The notes: generated by a model not told the origin, from the letters alone. 64,000 nt of DNA from Neoceratodus forsteri (GCA_016271365.2 CM057452.1:828846001-828910000); one strand, 5' to 3'. Positions 1 through 11,079 are shown, numbered from the stretch's first letter. Translations and numbers: made by a program.

Positions 1-309
1 ACAAGTAGGCTCAGGGGTGGGGCAGATGCTGGCCATCATTGCATGTCCCTGCCCCAGCATAACTGGGGGAGAAAATAATGCCACTGGGTGCCCTAGATGA
101 AGCCTGCCTTTGGCTTCAATTAGCCTCCAGGACAGCCCCTTCAACCTATCCCATCATTGCGGCACCTCTGAAGGAGGGATGCTGCACCCTGCCCTGGGGG
201 GCAAGCCAGGGGATATCGAAGGGGTACATCCGATGTGGAGATGGGAGTGAGGGTCCCTGACTGGGCGGAGGTTCTGGGCGGCTGGCGGTAACAAAAAGCA
301 TAATAAATA

Positions 310-312
<3 letters not shown>
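1..312. other. Unassigned sequence
   Basis: No coding region or recognisable repeat is seen. The stretch is moderately GC-rich up to the start of a long TA microsatellite. Short open frames here, and one reading through the TA run on the minus strand, have no protein-like composition. Confidence 0.4.

Positions 313-376
<64 letters not shown>
313..376. repeat. (TA)n microsatellite
   Basis: An almost uninterrupted run of about 30 TA dinucleotides. It produces a meaningless Tyr-Ile repeat when translated on the minus strand. Confidence 0.95.
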
Positions 377-380
<4 letters not shown>

Positions 381-636
381 GCGGGTGTAAAGTTATCTTG
401 GGGTTCTGGTGACAAATACAAAATATTAGACCTTCATCTTTATGGTTTACAGACATCACGAGACCCCTTGATAAGTTTACATCCTTATTATATAGATCAG
501 GGAAGTTTACCCTTATAGAAAATATGATAAATAGATACTGCTGTTTTAAAACTGTTTACACGGTGGTATAGTTCAGCCAGGTTTTCTTTCCAGTGTGGCT
601 GCAGAAAGATGGATGCCAGATATGTATATACCATAG

Positions 637-1062
637 TGTCAGTGTCTCAGTAGGTAGCACACTCGCCTCTAAGGCCAGGAGATCAGAGGTCTGTGGGTTC
701 AGTTCCCACATCTGGCACTTGGGTTAATATCCCAGTACTGACACTATAGTGCAGCATGAGAGTGGTGCTGCACTTCTGAGGTGCCATCTTTCAAATGAGA
801 CGTTAAACTGAGGTCCCATCTGCCTGGATTGGTGGTAGTTCAGGTGGATGTTAAAGATCCCATGGCACTTATCGAAAAGAGTAGGGGAATTTCCCCAGTG
901 TCCTGGCCAAATTTCCCTCATTCACTAAAAATACCACCAACAGCTTAATCTGGTTCAAGGTCAGTTGGCAATCATCTGTATCCCCCTCCCTGGATCGTGC
1001 CTGAAAATAGGCAGGATTTGTCTAGTGCACTTACCCGGTCAACAAAAAATAAATAAATAAAC
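637..1062 (+). mobile_element. tRNA-derived SINE (family A), near full length
   Basis: A non-coding, Pol III-type retroposon. The head resembles a tRNA: a CTCAGTAGGTAGC A-box-like segment followed by a B-box-like GGTTCAGTTCC at 696-706. The body carries the conserved block GAGACGTTAAACTGAGGTCC at 798-817 and the segment AAAGATCCCATGGCACTT. The 3' part ends in a short (AAATA)n tail. A second copy, split in two by a later insertion, lies at 35828-36080 and 40039-40226. A degenerate copy lies near 25610-25765 and a reverse 3' tail at 29855-29950. The body layout matches tRNA-head SINEs with a conserved central domain in fishes, sharks and lungfish. The exact family name is not assigned. Confidence 0.85.
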
Positions 1063-1194
1063 AGTACATATATGGGATATGCCATAGGCTGATTAAAACA
1101 CATCAAATGTACTTTTTATCTGCAGATTTTGACCTTTATGACCTCACAAGTGGCAGAGTGAATCAGCAAGTGAGAATGTGAAATCCTGACTAAG

Positions 1195-2960
1195 CAATAC
1201 GCTGAATCCCTCTCTTCTATACCTTACCAAAGATCCCTAAAAACCCCTCTAAACCACCAGGGCAACCAATTGTTTTAGGAATTGACTCCATACTAGAACC
1301 ATTATCTAGTTATGTCAAATATTTCACTCAGCCACTAGTTGGCCAGATGAATGCATCATTCAGGAACCAAACATAACCTGAAACTAGTGAAAGAGAGAAA
1401 TTACATCATCAAAGGTAAAAATGGTTTAATACTAGTGACTATGGATATACATAATCTGTACAGCTCAATCCCACATGAGGGTGGAAGGTCTGTTAGCCCT
1501 ACGAGAAGCCTGAAAACACAGAGAACAGGATGAACTACCACCAACTGACATTTTGATCCAGTTAGTAGTGAGAGTACTCAAATGAAATTAATTCAAATCT
1601 GAAAATAATTTCTTTTGATCAGGAAAAACGAACAATGATGAGGAGCAAAATGGTGCCCACATATGTGAACCTATGTATGCATGCATTCAAATGTAAGCAC
1701 ACCTTGAATAAAGAGACAAATCCTTACTACCATCACACTGAATTGTGGAAATGATACATTGATCACATGCTTGTTGTAAGGCAGGGGAGCAAAGTCATTT
1801 TGTCAGAATCTAATAATTACATGAACACAAGGTATCCAAATTTAAAATTCGTGACACACAGTGACAAACAGACTGTCCCATTCCTCGACCTGATCATAAT
1901 ACTAGAAGATGATGGTATCATACCATTATTACACCAGAAACTGACTGACAGCACTCGTACACTACATTACATGCTGACAGTTTCTGTAAACCTAAACTTA
2001 CAAAATCTATATCATACTCTCAGTTTTTGATAGCAGTAAGAAACTGCAGTGATACTGAAAGTTTTCTGACTGAGAGATCACTGTTAGCAAATTTAAAGAA
2101 AGTGGATACCCTAAATGGGCACTAAGGGATATAGACAAATTGTGCATGACTAAACAGAGAAAATGCCTTAGCCGTTGCACAAAAACATCACAACCTGGTC
2201 TAAGCCATCTGGTTTTAGTACAGATATAATGAACATACTGCAGCCATTATAATAATCATCAATAAACACTAGCCTGTTCTAGAATATCACACAGAGGCTT
2301 TATTTGGTTTTGCCAAAGACCATTGGTAGCCAAAAGAATCCAACCACCAAAGATAAATTGGACCATACACAACAGCAGTAGCCATCCAGAAGACCAACAT
2401 CAAATACTCCTGGGGTCATTAAATCCTGTGTGAACCCTGTGGCCACTGTGCAAAGTGTTTGAAGATGAGCAGGAAAGTTTAATTTGAAGACCCATATATC
2501 AACAACATTTATAAAATATGAGACTTTGTAACATGCATGTGGTATACTGTACTATACCATACATACTGAGATGCCTATGCAACAAACTACAGTATACCTA
2601 GGAGAAACAACTTGAGAGCGAAACAAAGGGTGTCAGAACATAAAAGTTGTAACACCCTCTAGGAACACACGTGGCAATGCTATTCTTACATGCTGGACAA
2701 AATGCTGTGACAGTAAACTTCTGGGACTAGAGATGATAAAAAAGGACCCCAGAGGAGGTATCAGTGATCTCTGCCTGAGAAGAAGAGAGATGTGTTGGTT
2801 CCACCAGCTGGATACACTTAACAAGGAAAAGGGAATAAAGGAAGATGAGAATGGGAGCACCTTCTGATAGTAAATCCATGGTCCTGGATGATTTGAGGCT
2901 GTTTTTGAACCTCGTTGGGACTATATAGTAATATTTGTCAATTACTGTATATCAGTATGT
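1195..2960 (+). mobile_element. Penelope-like element remnant (+)
   Basis: This is a decayed Penelope-like retroelement, which encodes a reverse transcriptase joined to a GIY-YIG endonuclease. Frames shift repeatedly but the order of hallmarks is intact. A TLPKI-type motif is followed by PPGQPIVLGIDS near 1255-1290. The LVTMDIHNLYSSIPHEGG block lies at about 1433-1485, in the region of the first catalytic Asp. A YIDH version of the YxDD box is at 1754-1765, and a FLDL block near 1882. The linker zinc-finger motif CEPCGHCAKC is at 2429-2458, and a VYLGETT GIY-YIG remnant at 2591-2611. A C-terminal Trp-containing LDTL segment lies near 2790. The YIDH box and many stops show it is dead. It is a different lineage from the Penelope-like copy at 51.3-53.9 kb. 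Confidence 0.8.
1351..2030 (+). pseudogene. Penelope-like reverse transcriptase, broken
   Basis: Two open pieces (60 codons from 1351, 87 codons from 1767) cover part of the palm. The first holds MDIHNLYSSIPHEG, equivalent to the DxxSLYTxIP region of Penelope-type reverse transcriptases. The second starts inside the YIDH box and continues through the NLKF and PFLDL blocks. The region between them contains stops and shifts. Replacement of the second catalytic Asp of YIDD by His would abolish polymerase activity in any case. No intact start or upstream domain remains. Confidence 0.7.
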
Positions 2961-2961
2961 G

Positions 2962-3045
2962 TAACTTTGTGTAACTACCTTGTATAAACAATACTTAATC
3001 TACAACTTTGTGTAAATACTCTGTATAAACTATACCTAATAAGGA
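2962..3045. repeat. Two-copy short tandem duplication
   Basis: A unit of about 45 bp beginning TGTGTAA and containing TTGTATAAAC/CTGTATAAAC is present twice in a row with small changes. No function is suggested. Confidence 0.5.
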
Positions 3046-3239
3046 ACACAGAGTGGAATTAATTGGTGATAGCATGACATCATGCTAGTTTTTGTGACCT
3101 TTTGTGCTTTTACTGTTCTTTGTAAAGCTTAGAATAAGAGGGGGTATCCTAGATGCATGCTACATGCAGCCTTGACAATATGGAGCAAACAGGGAGGACA
3201 TAGTGGGTAGTGACTTGGCTTCTCACAAACCCTCCCACC

Positions 3240-4162
3240 TTGTACCTTACAAGTCTGTGGGGAACCAGTGTCCCCTGCTGTGGGGCAGCAGTCTTCCGGG
3301 AGTCTTTCTGGAGGCTGAGATGCTGCCCTGTTTGCAGACAACTATCTGCCCTGGGAGAGGAAGTTGCTCGTCTTCAGGCCGCAATGGACAGTAGTAAGGG
3401 AACCTCCCCCATCCAGGGAGCACCAGAGCCACAACCACTACCTCAGAGGTTGCGAAGAAAGCACAGCAGTTGGACCACAGTGGGCTTAGGGAGGGTAAAG
3501 GTGGTGGAACAAAGGCACACCCAGTCAGTTGTTCCACTCCACAATCCATACACCATTCTGGGGGAGCATAGTTCCCCTATGGATGCACCCGCAGAGGAGA
3601 TTAAGGAGGGTGCACGGTCACAAGGGAGGCCCTCAGGAAGGAGGCAGAGGGCACCACAGGGAAAGGAAGCAGCTCCTGGTGGGGGACTCAATTATTAGGG
3701 GGATAGAACAGGGAAAACTGAAGTAAGGTGCCTGCCTGGTGCCATGGCTTGGAGGGACAAGGAAGCGCATCCTTAGGATCACGAGAACAGTTGCACGGGA
3801 GTCTAAGCTGGATGTCATTGTCCACCTAGGGACAAATGACTTGGCTCATCATGAGATTAGAGCAGTGCAGAAGGACTTTGTAGAGTTGGGAGGGGCCTAA
3901 GACAAGTAGCACACACAGTATCCTTCTCAGAGGTGCATGGGAGGTCAGTGGCATGGGTGAGGTGAGGGTACTTTGCAACATGCAGTTTAATGAATGGTTG
4001 AAAAAATGGTGTGGAGCACAGGGGTTTGGCTTCATTGGGGACTGGAATTCCACCTGGAGGGACACCAGCCTATACTGGCAGGATGGTCTGCATCTGTCCA
4101 GGAAGGGAACAAGTCTTTTGGGCAATCAGTTTAAATGCTTCATTGGCAAGCTTTTAAACTAG
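3240..4162 (+). pseudogene. CR1 ORF1: Cys-rich/coiled-coil plus SGNH esterase, broken
   Basis: CR1 ORF1 proteins bind RNA and carry an SGNH-family esterase of uncertain role. A CPVCRQLSALGEEV segment (about 3331-3372) gives a CxxC followed by a heptad-like coiled coil; the same arrangement recurs in the CR1 copies at 41.6 kb and 61.3 kb. The esterase blocks are visible in shifting frames. GDSIIRG puts the nucleophile Ser at 3688-3690. GTND is at 3829-3840. DGLHLS has the catalytic Asp at 4082-4084 and His at 4091-4093. All triad positions are therefore still readable, although stops lie between them, for example after the GDS block and near 3898. The final open stretch ends at 4162 and the ORF2 endonuclease follows. 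Confidence 0.8.
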
Positions 4163-4299
4163 CCAAGGGGGGAGGCACTGATAAGCAGCAGGAAAATTCC
4201 ATCCTCCCCCTACAAAACAGGTTATTAAATGAGAAAAAGATCAAGCTAGAAGGTCAGTGGGGGATGCTGCTACAGAAGGTAAAGCCATCAAAAAATGGA

Positions 4300-6930
4300 G
4301 AGCAATGAGTACCAATGCCCGTAGTCTGGGTAACAAGCTTTCTGAATTAGTGGCCTTGATGGAGGAGGAACATCTGGATATCGTGGCAGTCACAGAAACA
4401 TGGTACTCACAAAACCATGACTGGAGCATAAACATACCAGGATACACTATCTACAGGAGGGACAGGGGACAGGGAAAGAGGAGGAGTAGCTCTCACATAA
4501 GAGAAGGAATCAAAGCAACAGAACAAAAGGGTAAATAGGGAGGAGAAGAAGCACTGTGGGTCAATTTGGAGGCAGGCAATGGCACCACAATCTGCACTGG
4601 GGTTGTATACAGACCCCTTCTCAGGGAGTAAATGGACAAGGAAATGATAGAAAGTATACTTAGAATGGCAGATAAAGGCGATATTGCTGATGGGTGATCT
4701 GAATATGCCAGATGTTAACTGGAGTGCAGTTGCAGCAGCCACTTCAAGAGTGGGGTTATTCTAGATGCCCTACAGGGCATGCCTTGAGACAACTAGTATT
4801 GGAACCCACTCGAGAGGGAGCAATCTTAGACCTGGTCCTCTCAAATGGAGATGGAGAGAGGATCACAGATGTAGAAGTGGGTAGCCATCTGGGAACCAGC
4901 GACCATCAAGAGTATGGTTCACAATAAACACAGCAATAGAGTCAAGCCATATAAAAGGCAAAAGTACTGGACTTCAGGAGGGCTGACTTTGCCAAAATGG
5001 GTGAGTGCCTAAGGAATGCACTAGCAAATGGGCAGGAAGGAGGGGTGGAAGAACAATGGGGAATAATAAAAACTGCCATCACAGAGGTAACAAGCCTTTG
5101 TGTGAAGCAAATAAACAAAACAAAACAATGTAAGAAACCACTGTGGTTCTCAAAGGAGGTGGCAGTGAAGGTTCAAGAGAAAAAGAAAGCATTCAGAAAG
5201 TACAAGGACTCATAGAAGGAGCAAGACAGAGAATTGTATCAGTTAAGCAAAAGGAGGCTGGGAAAGCAGTCAGAACAGCAAAGGCCGAACCGAGGAAAAG
5301 ATAGCCAACTCAGTTAAGAAGGGATAAAACCTTTTTAGGTACATCAGGGAGTGAAGGAAGACTAAGTGAGGGATAGTGAGGAGGCTTAATCAAGGGGGGG
5401 GGTGGGCAAAGGGTGACTGTGAAAAGGCAGAGATACTAAACAAATATTTTGCTCAGTATTTACAAATGAAGAGGGGGGTACCTAAAACAAGCAATAGAAA
5501 CACTCTGAATACAGAAGTTGATACCAGCCATTTACAGAAGAAAGGGTTCGAAAGAACTCTTAAAACTGAAGGTGGACAAAACAATGGGGCCTGATGGATT
5601 CATCCCAGAATTCTAAAAGAACTAAGCATAGAACTAGTGACACCACTGACTACCCTCTTTAACAAATCATGGGAGGATGGGGTGGTACCTAAGGACTGGA
5701 GGAGGGCAGATGTGATTCCCCTTCACAAAACTGGGAGCAGGGCAGAAGCAGGAAACTACAGACCTGTTAGTTTAACCTCAGTGATAGGGAAAATGATGGA
5801 ATCACTTCTGAAGGAAAGGCACAGGACCCAAGGCAGCATGGATTCACAACGGGAAGGTCATGCCAGACTAATCTAGTAGATTCCTTTGACTGGGTGACCA
5901 AAGTAGTAGATCAGGGAGGGGCTGTGGACATGGCCTACCTAGACTTTAGCAAGGCATTTGACTCAGTCCCACATAAAAGATTAATATACAAGTTAGCCAG
6001 CCTGGGAGTGGGTCCCAAGATGATAGCCTGGGTAAAGAATTGGCTAGAGAATAGGACACAGAGAGTAATAGTAAATGGAGTCCACTCTGAAGAAAGGGGG
6101 GTTACTAGTGGGGTGCCAGGGTTCAGTATTAGGACCGGTCCTCTTCAATGTCTTTATAAGTGACATTGCAGAGGGACTGGAAGGAAAAGTATGTCTCTTT
6201 GCAGATGACACAAAGATCTGCAACAGAGATGATGCACAAGGTGGGGTGGAAAGGATGAGAAGGGACTTGGCAAGGTTAGAGGAATGGTCAAATGTATGGC
6301 AGCTTAGATTTAATGTAAGAAGTGCAAGGTAATGCACCTGGGAAACAAAAACCCAGGGGAAGAGTACACAATGGGGTGAGATACTAACAACAACAAAAAT
6401 GGAAAGGGACCTGGGGTAGTCATATCAGATGACTTAAGGTGGGCAAGCAATGTGAAAGGGCAGTAAGGAGGGCTGGGGATACTGGGATGCATAGGGAGGC
6501 ATCACCAGTAGAAAACAGGAAGTTGTTATCCTCTGTACAGACAGCTGGTGAGACCCCATCTGGCGATTGTGTGCAGTTCTGAGACTCAATCTCCGCAAGG
6601 ACATAGACAATATGGAAGCTGTCCAGAGGAGGGCAACTAAAATGGTGTAGGGTCTGCACCGAAAACATATGAAGAGAGACTAAAGGAGCTAATATGTATA
6701 GCCTCGAGGAAAGGAGGAGAGGTGGGACATGATAGAAACTTTCAATTACCTCAAGAAATCAACAAAGTCCAAGAGTAGCATCTTTCAAAAAGAGGTGTGC
6801 AAGAACAAGGGGCACAATTTGAAGAAGATAGAGGCAGCTCGAGGCAATGTAAGGAAGTATTTTTTCACAGAGGTTGTGGATGAATGGAACGGCCTTCCGG
6901 AGGAGGTTGTGGAGTCAAAACAGTAGTTGA
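4300..6930 (+). pseudogene. CR1 ORF2: APE endonuclease and reverse transcriptase, broken
   Basis: ORF2 normally nicks the target DNA and copies the RNA there. The endonuclease starts with STNARSLGNKLSEL and VAVTETW (about 4308-4403). It continues through a VYRP-like segment, a GDLNMPDVNW block near 4697 and a GTSDH block near 4900. The reverse transcriptase begins with APGPDG-like and NYRPVSLTSV blocks (5585-5790). It contains YLDFSKAFDSVPHKRL (about 5938-5985), a SGVPG(F)S block near 6112 and the catalytic FADD at 6198-6209. The C-terminal end contains KVIxEWNGLPEEVV-like residues before 6926. At least a dozen stops or shifts interrupt it. Confidence 0.88.
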
Positions 6931-7359
6931 ATTCAAGCATGCATGGGACAGCCATAAGGCAATTCTAGGGATGGAGAAAAGAAGTAGGTTGCTGGTTAAC
7001 TAGGATCTGCAGCTTATCCATTAGGTAGGGAGATGGGCAGACTGGGTGGGCCAAGTGGTCCTTATCTGCCATCAAATTCTTTGTTTCTATGTTTCTATTA
7101 GTACCCCTCCTCCAGATATATAGCCTTCACTATTGTTGAGGGATAAGTCAAAATCCCCTATAGTTGATATGACATGATAAGAAAGCCTCACCATACAACC
7201 AAGAATCAATACTTAGATATGGTACTGGCAACCCCCCTAACAAATATTCAGTTATTTTACCACAAAAGCAACAAACACAAATAACATTGGTGAATGTGAC
7301 AGATATGATCTCTACTGCCTACAGACTAACTACATTGGTGCCCTCTGCAGCATAATGGC

Positions 7360-7592
7360 ATACAGGGAGGCAATACAGCGCAGTGGTTTAAGGCTCTGAA
7401 CTGCAAATCTGGTGACATCCAGCAGATCAGACCGGGGTTTGAATCCCACAGCTTCCACTTGCATACTGTGTGACCCTGAGCAAGTCGCTTAACTTCTCTG
7501 TGCTCCCAGGTCGCTCCTATAAAAAAACTTTCAGCTTAGTGTACTACTCCTGGTTAAACAACTAAATAAAATATACCAGCCTCATTTTGGAC
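7360..7592 (+). mobile_element. tRNA-derived CORE/MIR-like SINE (family B) (+)
   Basis: The head CAGTGGTTTAAGGCTCTGAA acts as an A-box-like region, and GGTTTGAATCC is a B-box match near 7436. The core then reads TGTGTGACCCTGAGCAAGTC, the hallmark phrase of CORE-SINE/MIR-type elements. It ends with an ACTAAATAAAAT tail. Related copies lie at 9465-9620 (+), 27490-27605 (-) and 31685-31900 (-). Confidence 0.8.
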
Positions 7593-8739
7593 TAAGCAGA
7601 ATACAATTCATTTTTTAGACCATAGAACGCATGTACTAAAATCTGTATTGAAGCAATGCAACATGAAACAAGCAATTGTCAATGCGGTAAGTATTGCTAG
7701 TGTATCGGGTAGGGCAGGACTACAGTATAAGACTAGGGTGAATGGACGATGAAGATTAAAAAAAAATCACATATGTTTTCACAGTCAGCAAGTAATGAGA
7801 TAATATAAAACAGAAAGAAATACATGAGAAAATGCCTTGACCCCCTGCCAAAAAAAATGTAATTACTTAAACTGGGCAGAAATTCAGTTCCCTGCTCCTT
7901 TAAAACAAAATGCATATGCCATTTGCATGCTCCATCTCCTTTCCGTACTGACCCTGGTGGGACCTATCCCCATCCCCTCCTGACTGCCCCCCTATACAAC
8001 TCATAGCCCCATTCTAATGGATTTCCACTGTTCCTCTGAAAATAAATACTGTTGTAGGTCAAGGCCACTGACCTCAGCTCTTGGTTTTGGGCCTGCTCTG
8101 AGGAGTTGTATTTCCATGGCTGTCCATGGCCCAGTGCTGCTGGCTCTCGCTGTCTGATGAGCGCAGGCTGTGCAGTGCTTCCTATGGCATCAGAGCACTC
8201 CCCCACTGGGACTTCACTCCTCACATCCTCCTGTTGGGACTCAGCTACATTTCCAGCCAAACCTGGTTTTATTAAGTGTGTCTGCACCACTGCCCTATAA
8301 GCAAGATCAGGAGGAGGAAAGTGAGCCAGGACAAAGAGAAGAGAGGCAGGCTGGCAGTGAGCACTAAAAAGAAAGGTTCCAGGCACAAATAGTGAACCTT
8401 ATCACAGTGCCACCTTCTCACAAATTATAACACATGGACGTAGTTAATGTCACCTACCTCAGTGTTAAGAAACACTTGCATTGTTTGCTAAAGTGCTTTC
8501 AAAGGCAAATCAGGGAGCCTGCGGCTCAGCAGAGAGAAGAGCCTGGATTACACTTCCCAACCACATTCTTCGTCTTCTTCTAAAGAGGTAATCAGAGTAT
8601 TGTGACTAATTATCACCTTTTCAAAAGAAGACTCCGTTCTGCTACTATTTCAGACTGTTACTTTGCAAAACATTGAAGGGCTGGTATAGACCAATTGGAT
8701 CTGAAACGGCAGTTTTTTTTTTTTATTTAAAGGTGAAGG

Positions 8740-8742
<3 letters not shown>
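7593..8742. other. Unassigned non-coding sequence
   Basis: No domain-like reading frame or repeat was recognised. Overlapping open frames of 64-140 codons around 7964-8386 exist on both strands, but they look like chance frames in a locally GC-richer patch. Confidence 0.35.

Positions 8743-8800
<58 letters not shown>
8743..8800. repeat. (TA)n microsatellite
   Basis: About 29 TA dinucleotides in a row. They form the left edge of a block of foldbacks and tandem repeats that runs to another (AT)n tract at about 10965-10984. Confidence 0.95.
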
Positions 8801-8805
<5 letters not shown>

Positions 8806-9029
8806 TAATATACCACCCACATACACAATATACAGATACGCAATGGGGTGAGAGCTATTCCAGTGCAATAAATAGAGATAGTCTCACTGCAGTGAGATAA
8901 ATGCTCACTGCAGTGAGATAAATGCAGCTGACATCAGTGGAGTGAGATATATTCCATTTATCCATACTCTGCTGATGTCGCCACTCACTCACTCAAGCTA
9001 GCATTCTGAATAAAAGTGCTTCAAAAATT

Positions 9030-9432
9030 AGTTTCTGTGTCTCACTGAAGCCTACAAATTACTCAGTTAGCATTGCAAAACACTTACCTGTCTCCCAAAG
9101 TTTCCAATACTCCTAGCCCATTTCTGTGCTAATATCAGCTTCAAAACAACCTGAATTCAAATGGAACTCCTTTACAAAGCAGTTTCTTTCTCACTGCAAG
9201 CTGCAACCAACACAAATAGCATAGCAAAACACATTTACCTGTGTCCCAAAGTTTCCAACACTCCTAGCCCATTTCTGTGCTAATCTCAGCTTCAAAACAA
9301 ACTGATTTTAAATGAAACTCATTTACAAAACTAGTTTTCTTTCTCACTGCAAAGTTGCAACTAACCAATTAGCACAGCAAACACAATCACCTGTGTCTCA
9401 CAGTGCTTCTAACAATCCCAGCCCATTCAGAA
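9030..9432. repeat. Tandem repeat, about 152-bp unit, 3 copies
   Basis: Copies start at about 9031, 9181 and 9333, each opening with AGTTTCTxTxTCTCACTG. Each continues with CCCAAAGTTTCCAAxACTCC and CCCATTTCTGTGCTAAT. The third copy is more diverged and runs into a family B SINE. No coding potential. Confidence 0.8.
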
Positions 9433-9464
9433 ACACTCCACACCTCAGACCACAATCAAACAGT

Positions 9465-9640
9465 GCTTTCATTATAGCCTAGAGGTTAGAATAATGATAT
9501 TTGAGCAAGCTTGGTACAGTCAACAAAGCCAGACCTAGGTTTTGATTCTCCACAACCTCCACTTGCATATTGTATGACTCTGAACAAGTTACTTAACTAC
9601 CCAGTACTCCTAAAAACTCTCCTGCTTACCAAAAAAACAA
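9465..9640 (+). mobile_element. CORE/MIR-like SINE fragment (+), diverged
   Basis: It shares with family B the segment CCACTTGCATATTGTATGAC followed by TCTGAACAAGTTACTTAACT. The tRNA-like head (GCCTAGAGGTTAGA) and a decayed B-box (GGTTTTGATTC) can still be read. It ends in an A-rich tail. Confidence 0.7.
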
Positions 9641-9721
9641 CAGAAAAAAGACACAGAAAAACATGACACTTCATGAGCTCTCACCTCATTTGTATAAACA
9701 GCACACAGGATGTGCAGATCG

Positions 9722-9840
9722 TGGGATATGAGAAATGTTCTCCCTCCTGCAGAGTGAGCTGTGCATTCTCACCTGTGCCCTTGGTACTCATGAAAATACA
9801 GAGCTCACTCTGCAGGAGTGAGAATATTTTCCATATCCCA
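9722..9840. repeat. Foldback hairpin, about 38-bp arms
   Basis: The left arm begins TGGGATATGAGAAATGTTCT and the right arm is its near-perfect reverse complement, ending TTTTCCATATCCCA. About 40 bp separate the arms. It resembles a short inverted-repeat element or the terminus of a larger foldback. Confidence 0.8.
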
Positions 9841-9882
9841 CTCCTGCCCATCATGTATCCCCTATATATATTATATAAGGGA

Positions 9883-10037
9883 TATACAATGGTGAGCTGT
9901 CAGATTAATAATTGATCTACACAAGTGCTGTTTGACCTTGGGTAACTTCACGAGTGGCACAAGCCATGAGTGAGGTGTTTGAGGTCAAACAGCACAAGTG
10001 TAGATAAATCATTTATCTGACAGCTCACCATTGTATA
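9883..10037. mobile_element. Foldback MITE-like element, about 55-bp arms
   Basis: The arms TATACAATGGTGAGCTGTCA and TGACAGCTCACCATTGTATA are perfect reverse complements at the tips. The match continues inward with small gaps through the GTGCTGTTTGACCT / AGGTCAAACAGCAC blocks. The unpaired centre is about 40 bp. There is no coding capacity. It belongs to the same repeat-dense block as the neighbouring hairpin and satellites. Confidence 0.8.
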
Positions 10038-10184
10038 ATTTCATTTATGCAATAGGGATGCTTCTTATCAGTGCAGGAACATTTGGTTTTGACTGTTTAT
10101 CTTTTTTTTTTTTAAATGATAATTTCTGGGACTTTCAGTTAACTTTCCTAGTGTTTATCCACCTAGCATGGTGGTTGCTATTAA

Positions 10185-10850
10185 ATGAAACACCACTCAT
10201 TTTGTAGACAACTTCTTGCTCAACAAATGTCATGGTCACAGTACCATGCTACCTTTTGTTGTTTTAAAGTTATTCACATTTGCTTGTCAAAAAATTGAAA
10301 CAAAATTTGAATTTTATGCTGTTTTTTGCTAATTATAAAAATAATAAAATGTATTTATTAATGAAACACCACTCATTGTGTAGATATTTTTGTGCTGAAC
10401 ATTTTTCATGCTCACAGTACCATGCTATCATTTTTAGTTTTAAAGTGATTCACATTTGTTTGTCAAAAGTGTGAAAAGAAAATTGAATTTTATGCTGTTT
10501 TTTGCTAATCATAAAAAAACTAAAAGGGTGTCTATGAATGAAACATTACTTACTTTGTAGTTATTTTTGTGCTGAACATTTTTTGTCCTCACAGTACCAT
10601 GCTATCATTTTTCATTTTAAAGTTACTCACATTTGTTTGCTGGAAAAGTGAAAAGAAAAATTGGATTTTATGCTGTTTTTTTCTAATTATAAAAAAAAAC
10701 TAAAAGGTATCTATAAATGAAACACCACTCATTTTGTAGATATTTTTGTCCTGAACATTTTTCATGCTCACAGTACTATTCTATAATTTTTTATTTTAAG
10801 GCTATTCACATTTTGTTTGTCAAAAAGTGAACAAAAAAGCTTTGAATTGA
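10185..10850. repeat. Tandem repeat, about 177-bp unit, 4 copies
   Basis: ATGAAACACCACTCAT-type starts occur at 10185, 10361, 10538 and 10717, a spacing of 176-179 bp. Each unit also contains CTCACAGTACCATGCTA and TTTTATGCTGTTTTTTGCTA. The fourth is truncated. AT-rich and non-coding. Confidence 0.85.
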
Positions 10851-10990
10851 CAGTTTGCATTTATCCCACATTCTGTATGTGGGATAAATCTAGGGTGATT
10901 AGAGTTATCCCACATATGTGGAGATAAATGGATTTATGCAACGGATTTTGGCTCCACACCTATTGCATATATATATATATATATTTCTGC
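10850..10990. repeat. Palindromic stretch next to an (AT)n tract
   Basis: TTTATCCCACATTCTGTATG and the following GTGGGATAAAT form a short hairpin, and ATCCCACATATGTGGAGATAAAT repeats the same theme. An (AT)10 tract at about 10965-10984 closes the block. The phrase GCAATAGGTGTGGAGC, read on the minus strand, resembles GCAATGGGGTGAGAGC near 8840. This hints that 8.8-10.97 kb could be one large foldback element. Confidence 0.5.
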
Positions 10991-11079
10991 AGACCAGCCC
11001 TGAAGAACTCTAAGGTTTACCCTTAAGTCTACCTGTTAATGCTCTCCCCAAAAAGTTTAAAGACTGAAACGGCAACGCA

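Larger units (their letters stand above)
3190..7112 (+). mobile_element. CR1 LINE, near full length, degenerate (+)
   Basis: This is a non-LTR retrotransposon of the CR1 clade containing both ORFs in order. ORF1 (about 3240-4162) has an N-terminal Cys-rich and coiled-coil region and an SGNH-type esterase. ORF2 (about 4300-6930) has an APE-type endonuclease and a reverse transcriptase. The 3' UTR ends in the CR1-typical short direct repeat TTTCTATGTTTCTAT at about 7084-7100. Numerous stops and frameshifts rule out activity. At about 3.9 kb it is the most complete CR1 copy in the window. Confidence 0.9.

Noticed and set aside
146..421. 91-codon Tyr-Ile repeat frame
   Set aside because: Translation of a TA microsatellite.
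637..720. Functional tRNA gene
   Set aside because: Pol III box-like words are present, but there is no cloverleaf and the body continues as a SINE seen in several copies.
10185..10850. CRISPR-like direct repeats
   Set aside because: Full-length 177-bp units diverge evenly; this is a satellite-type tandem repeat.
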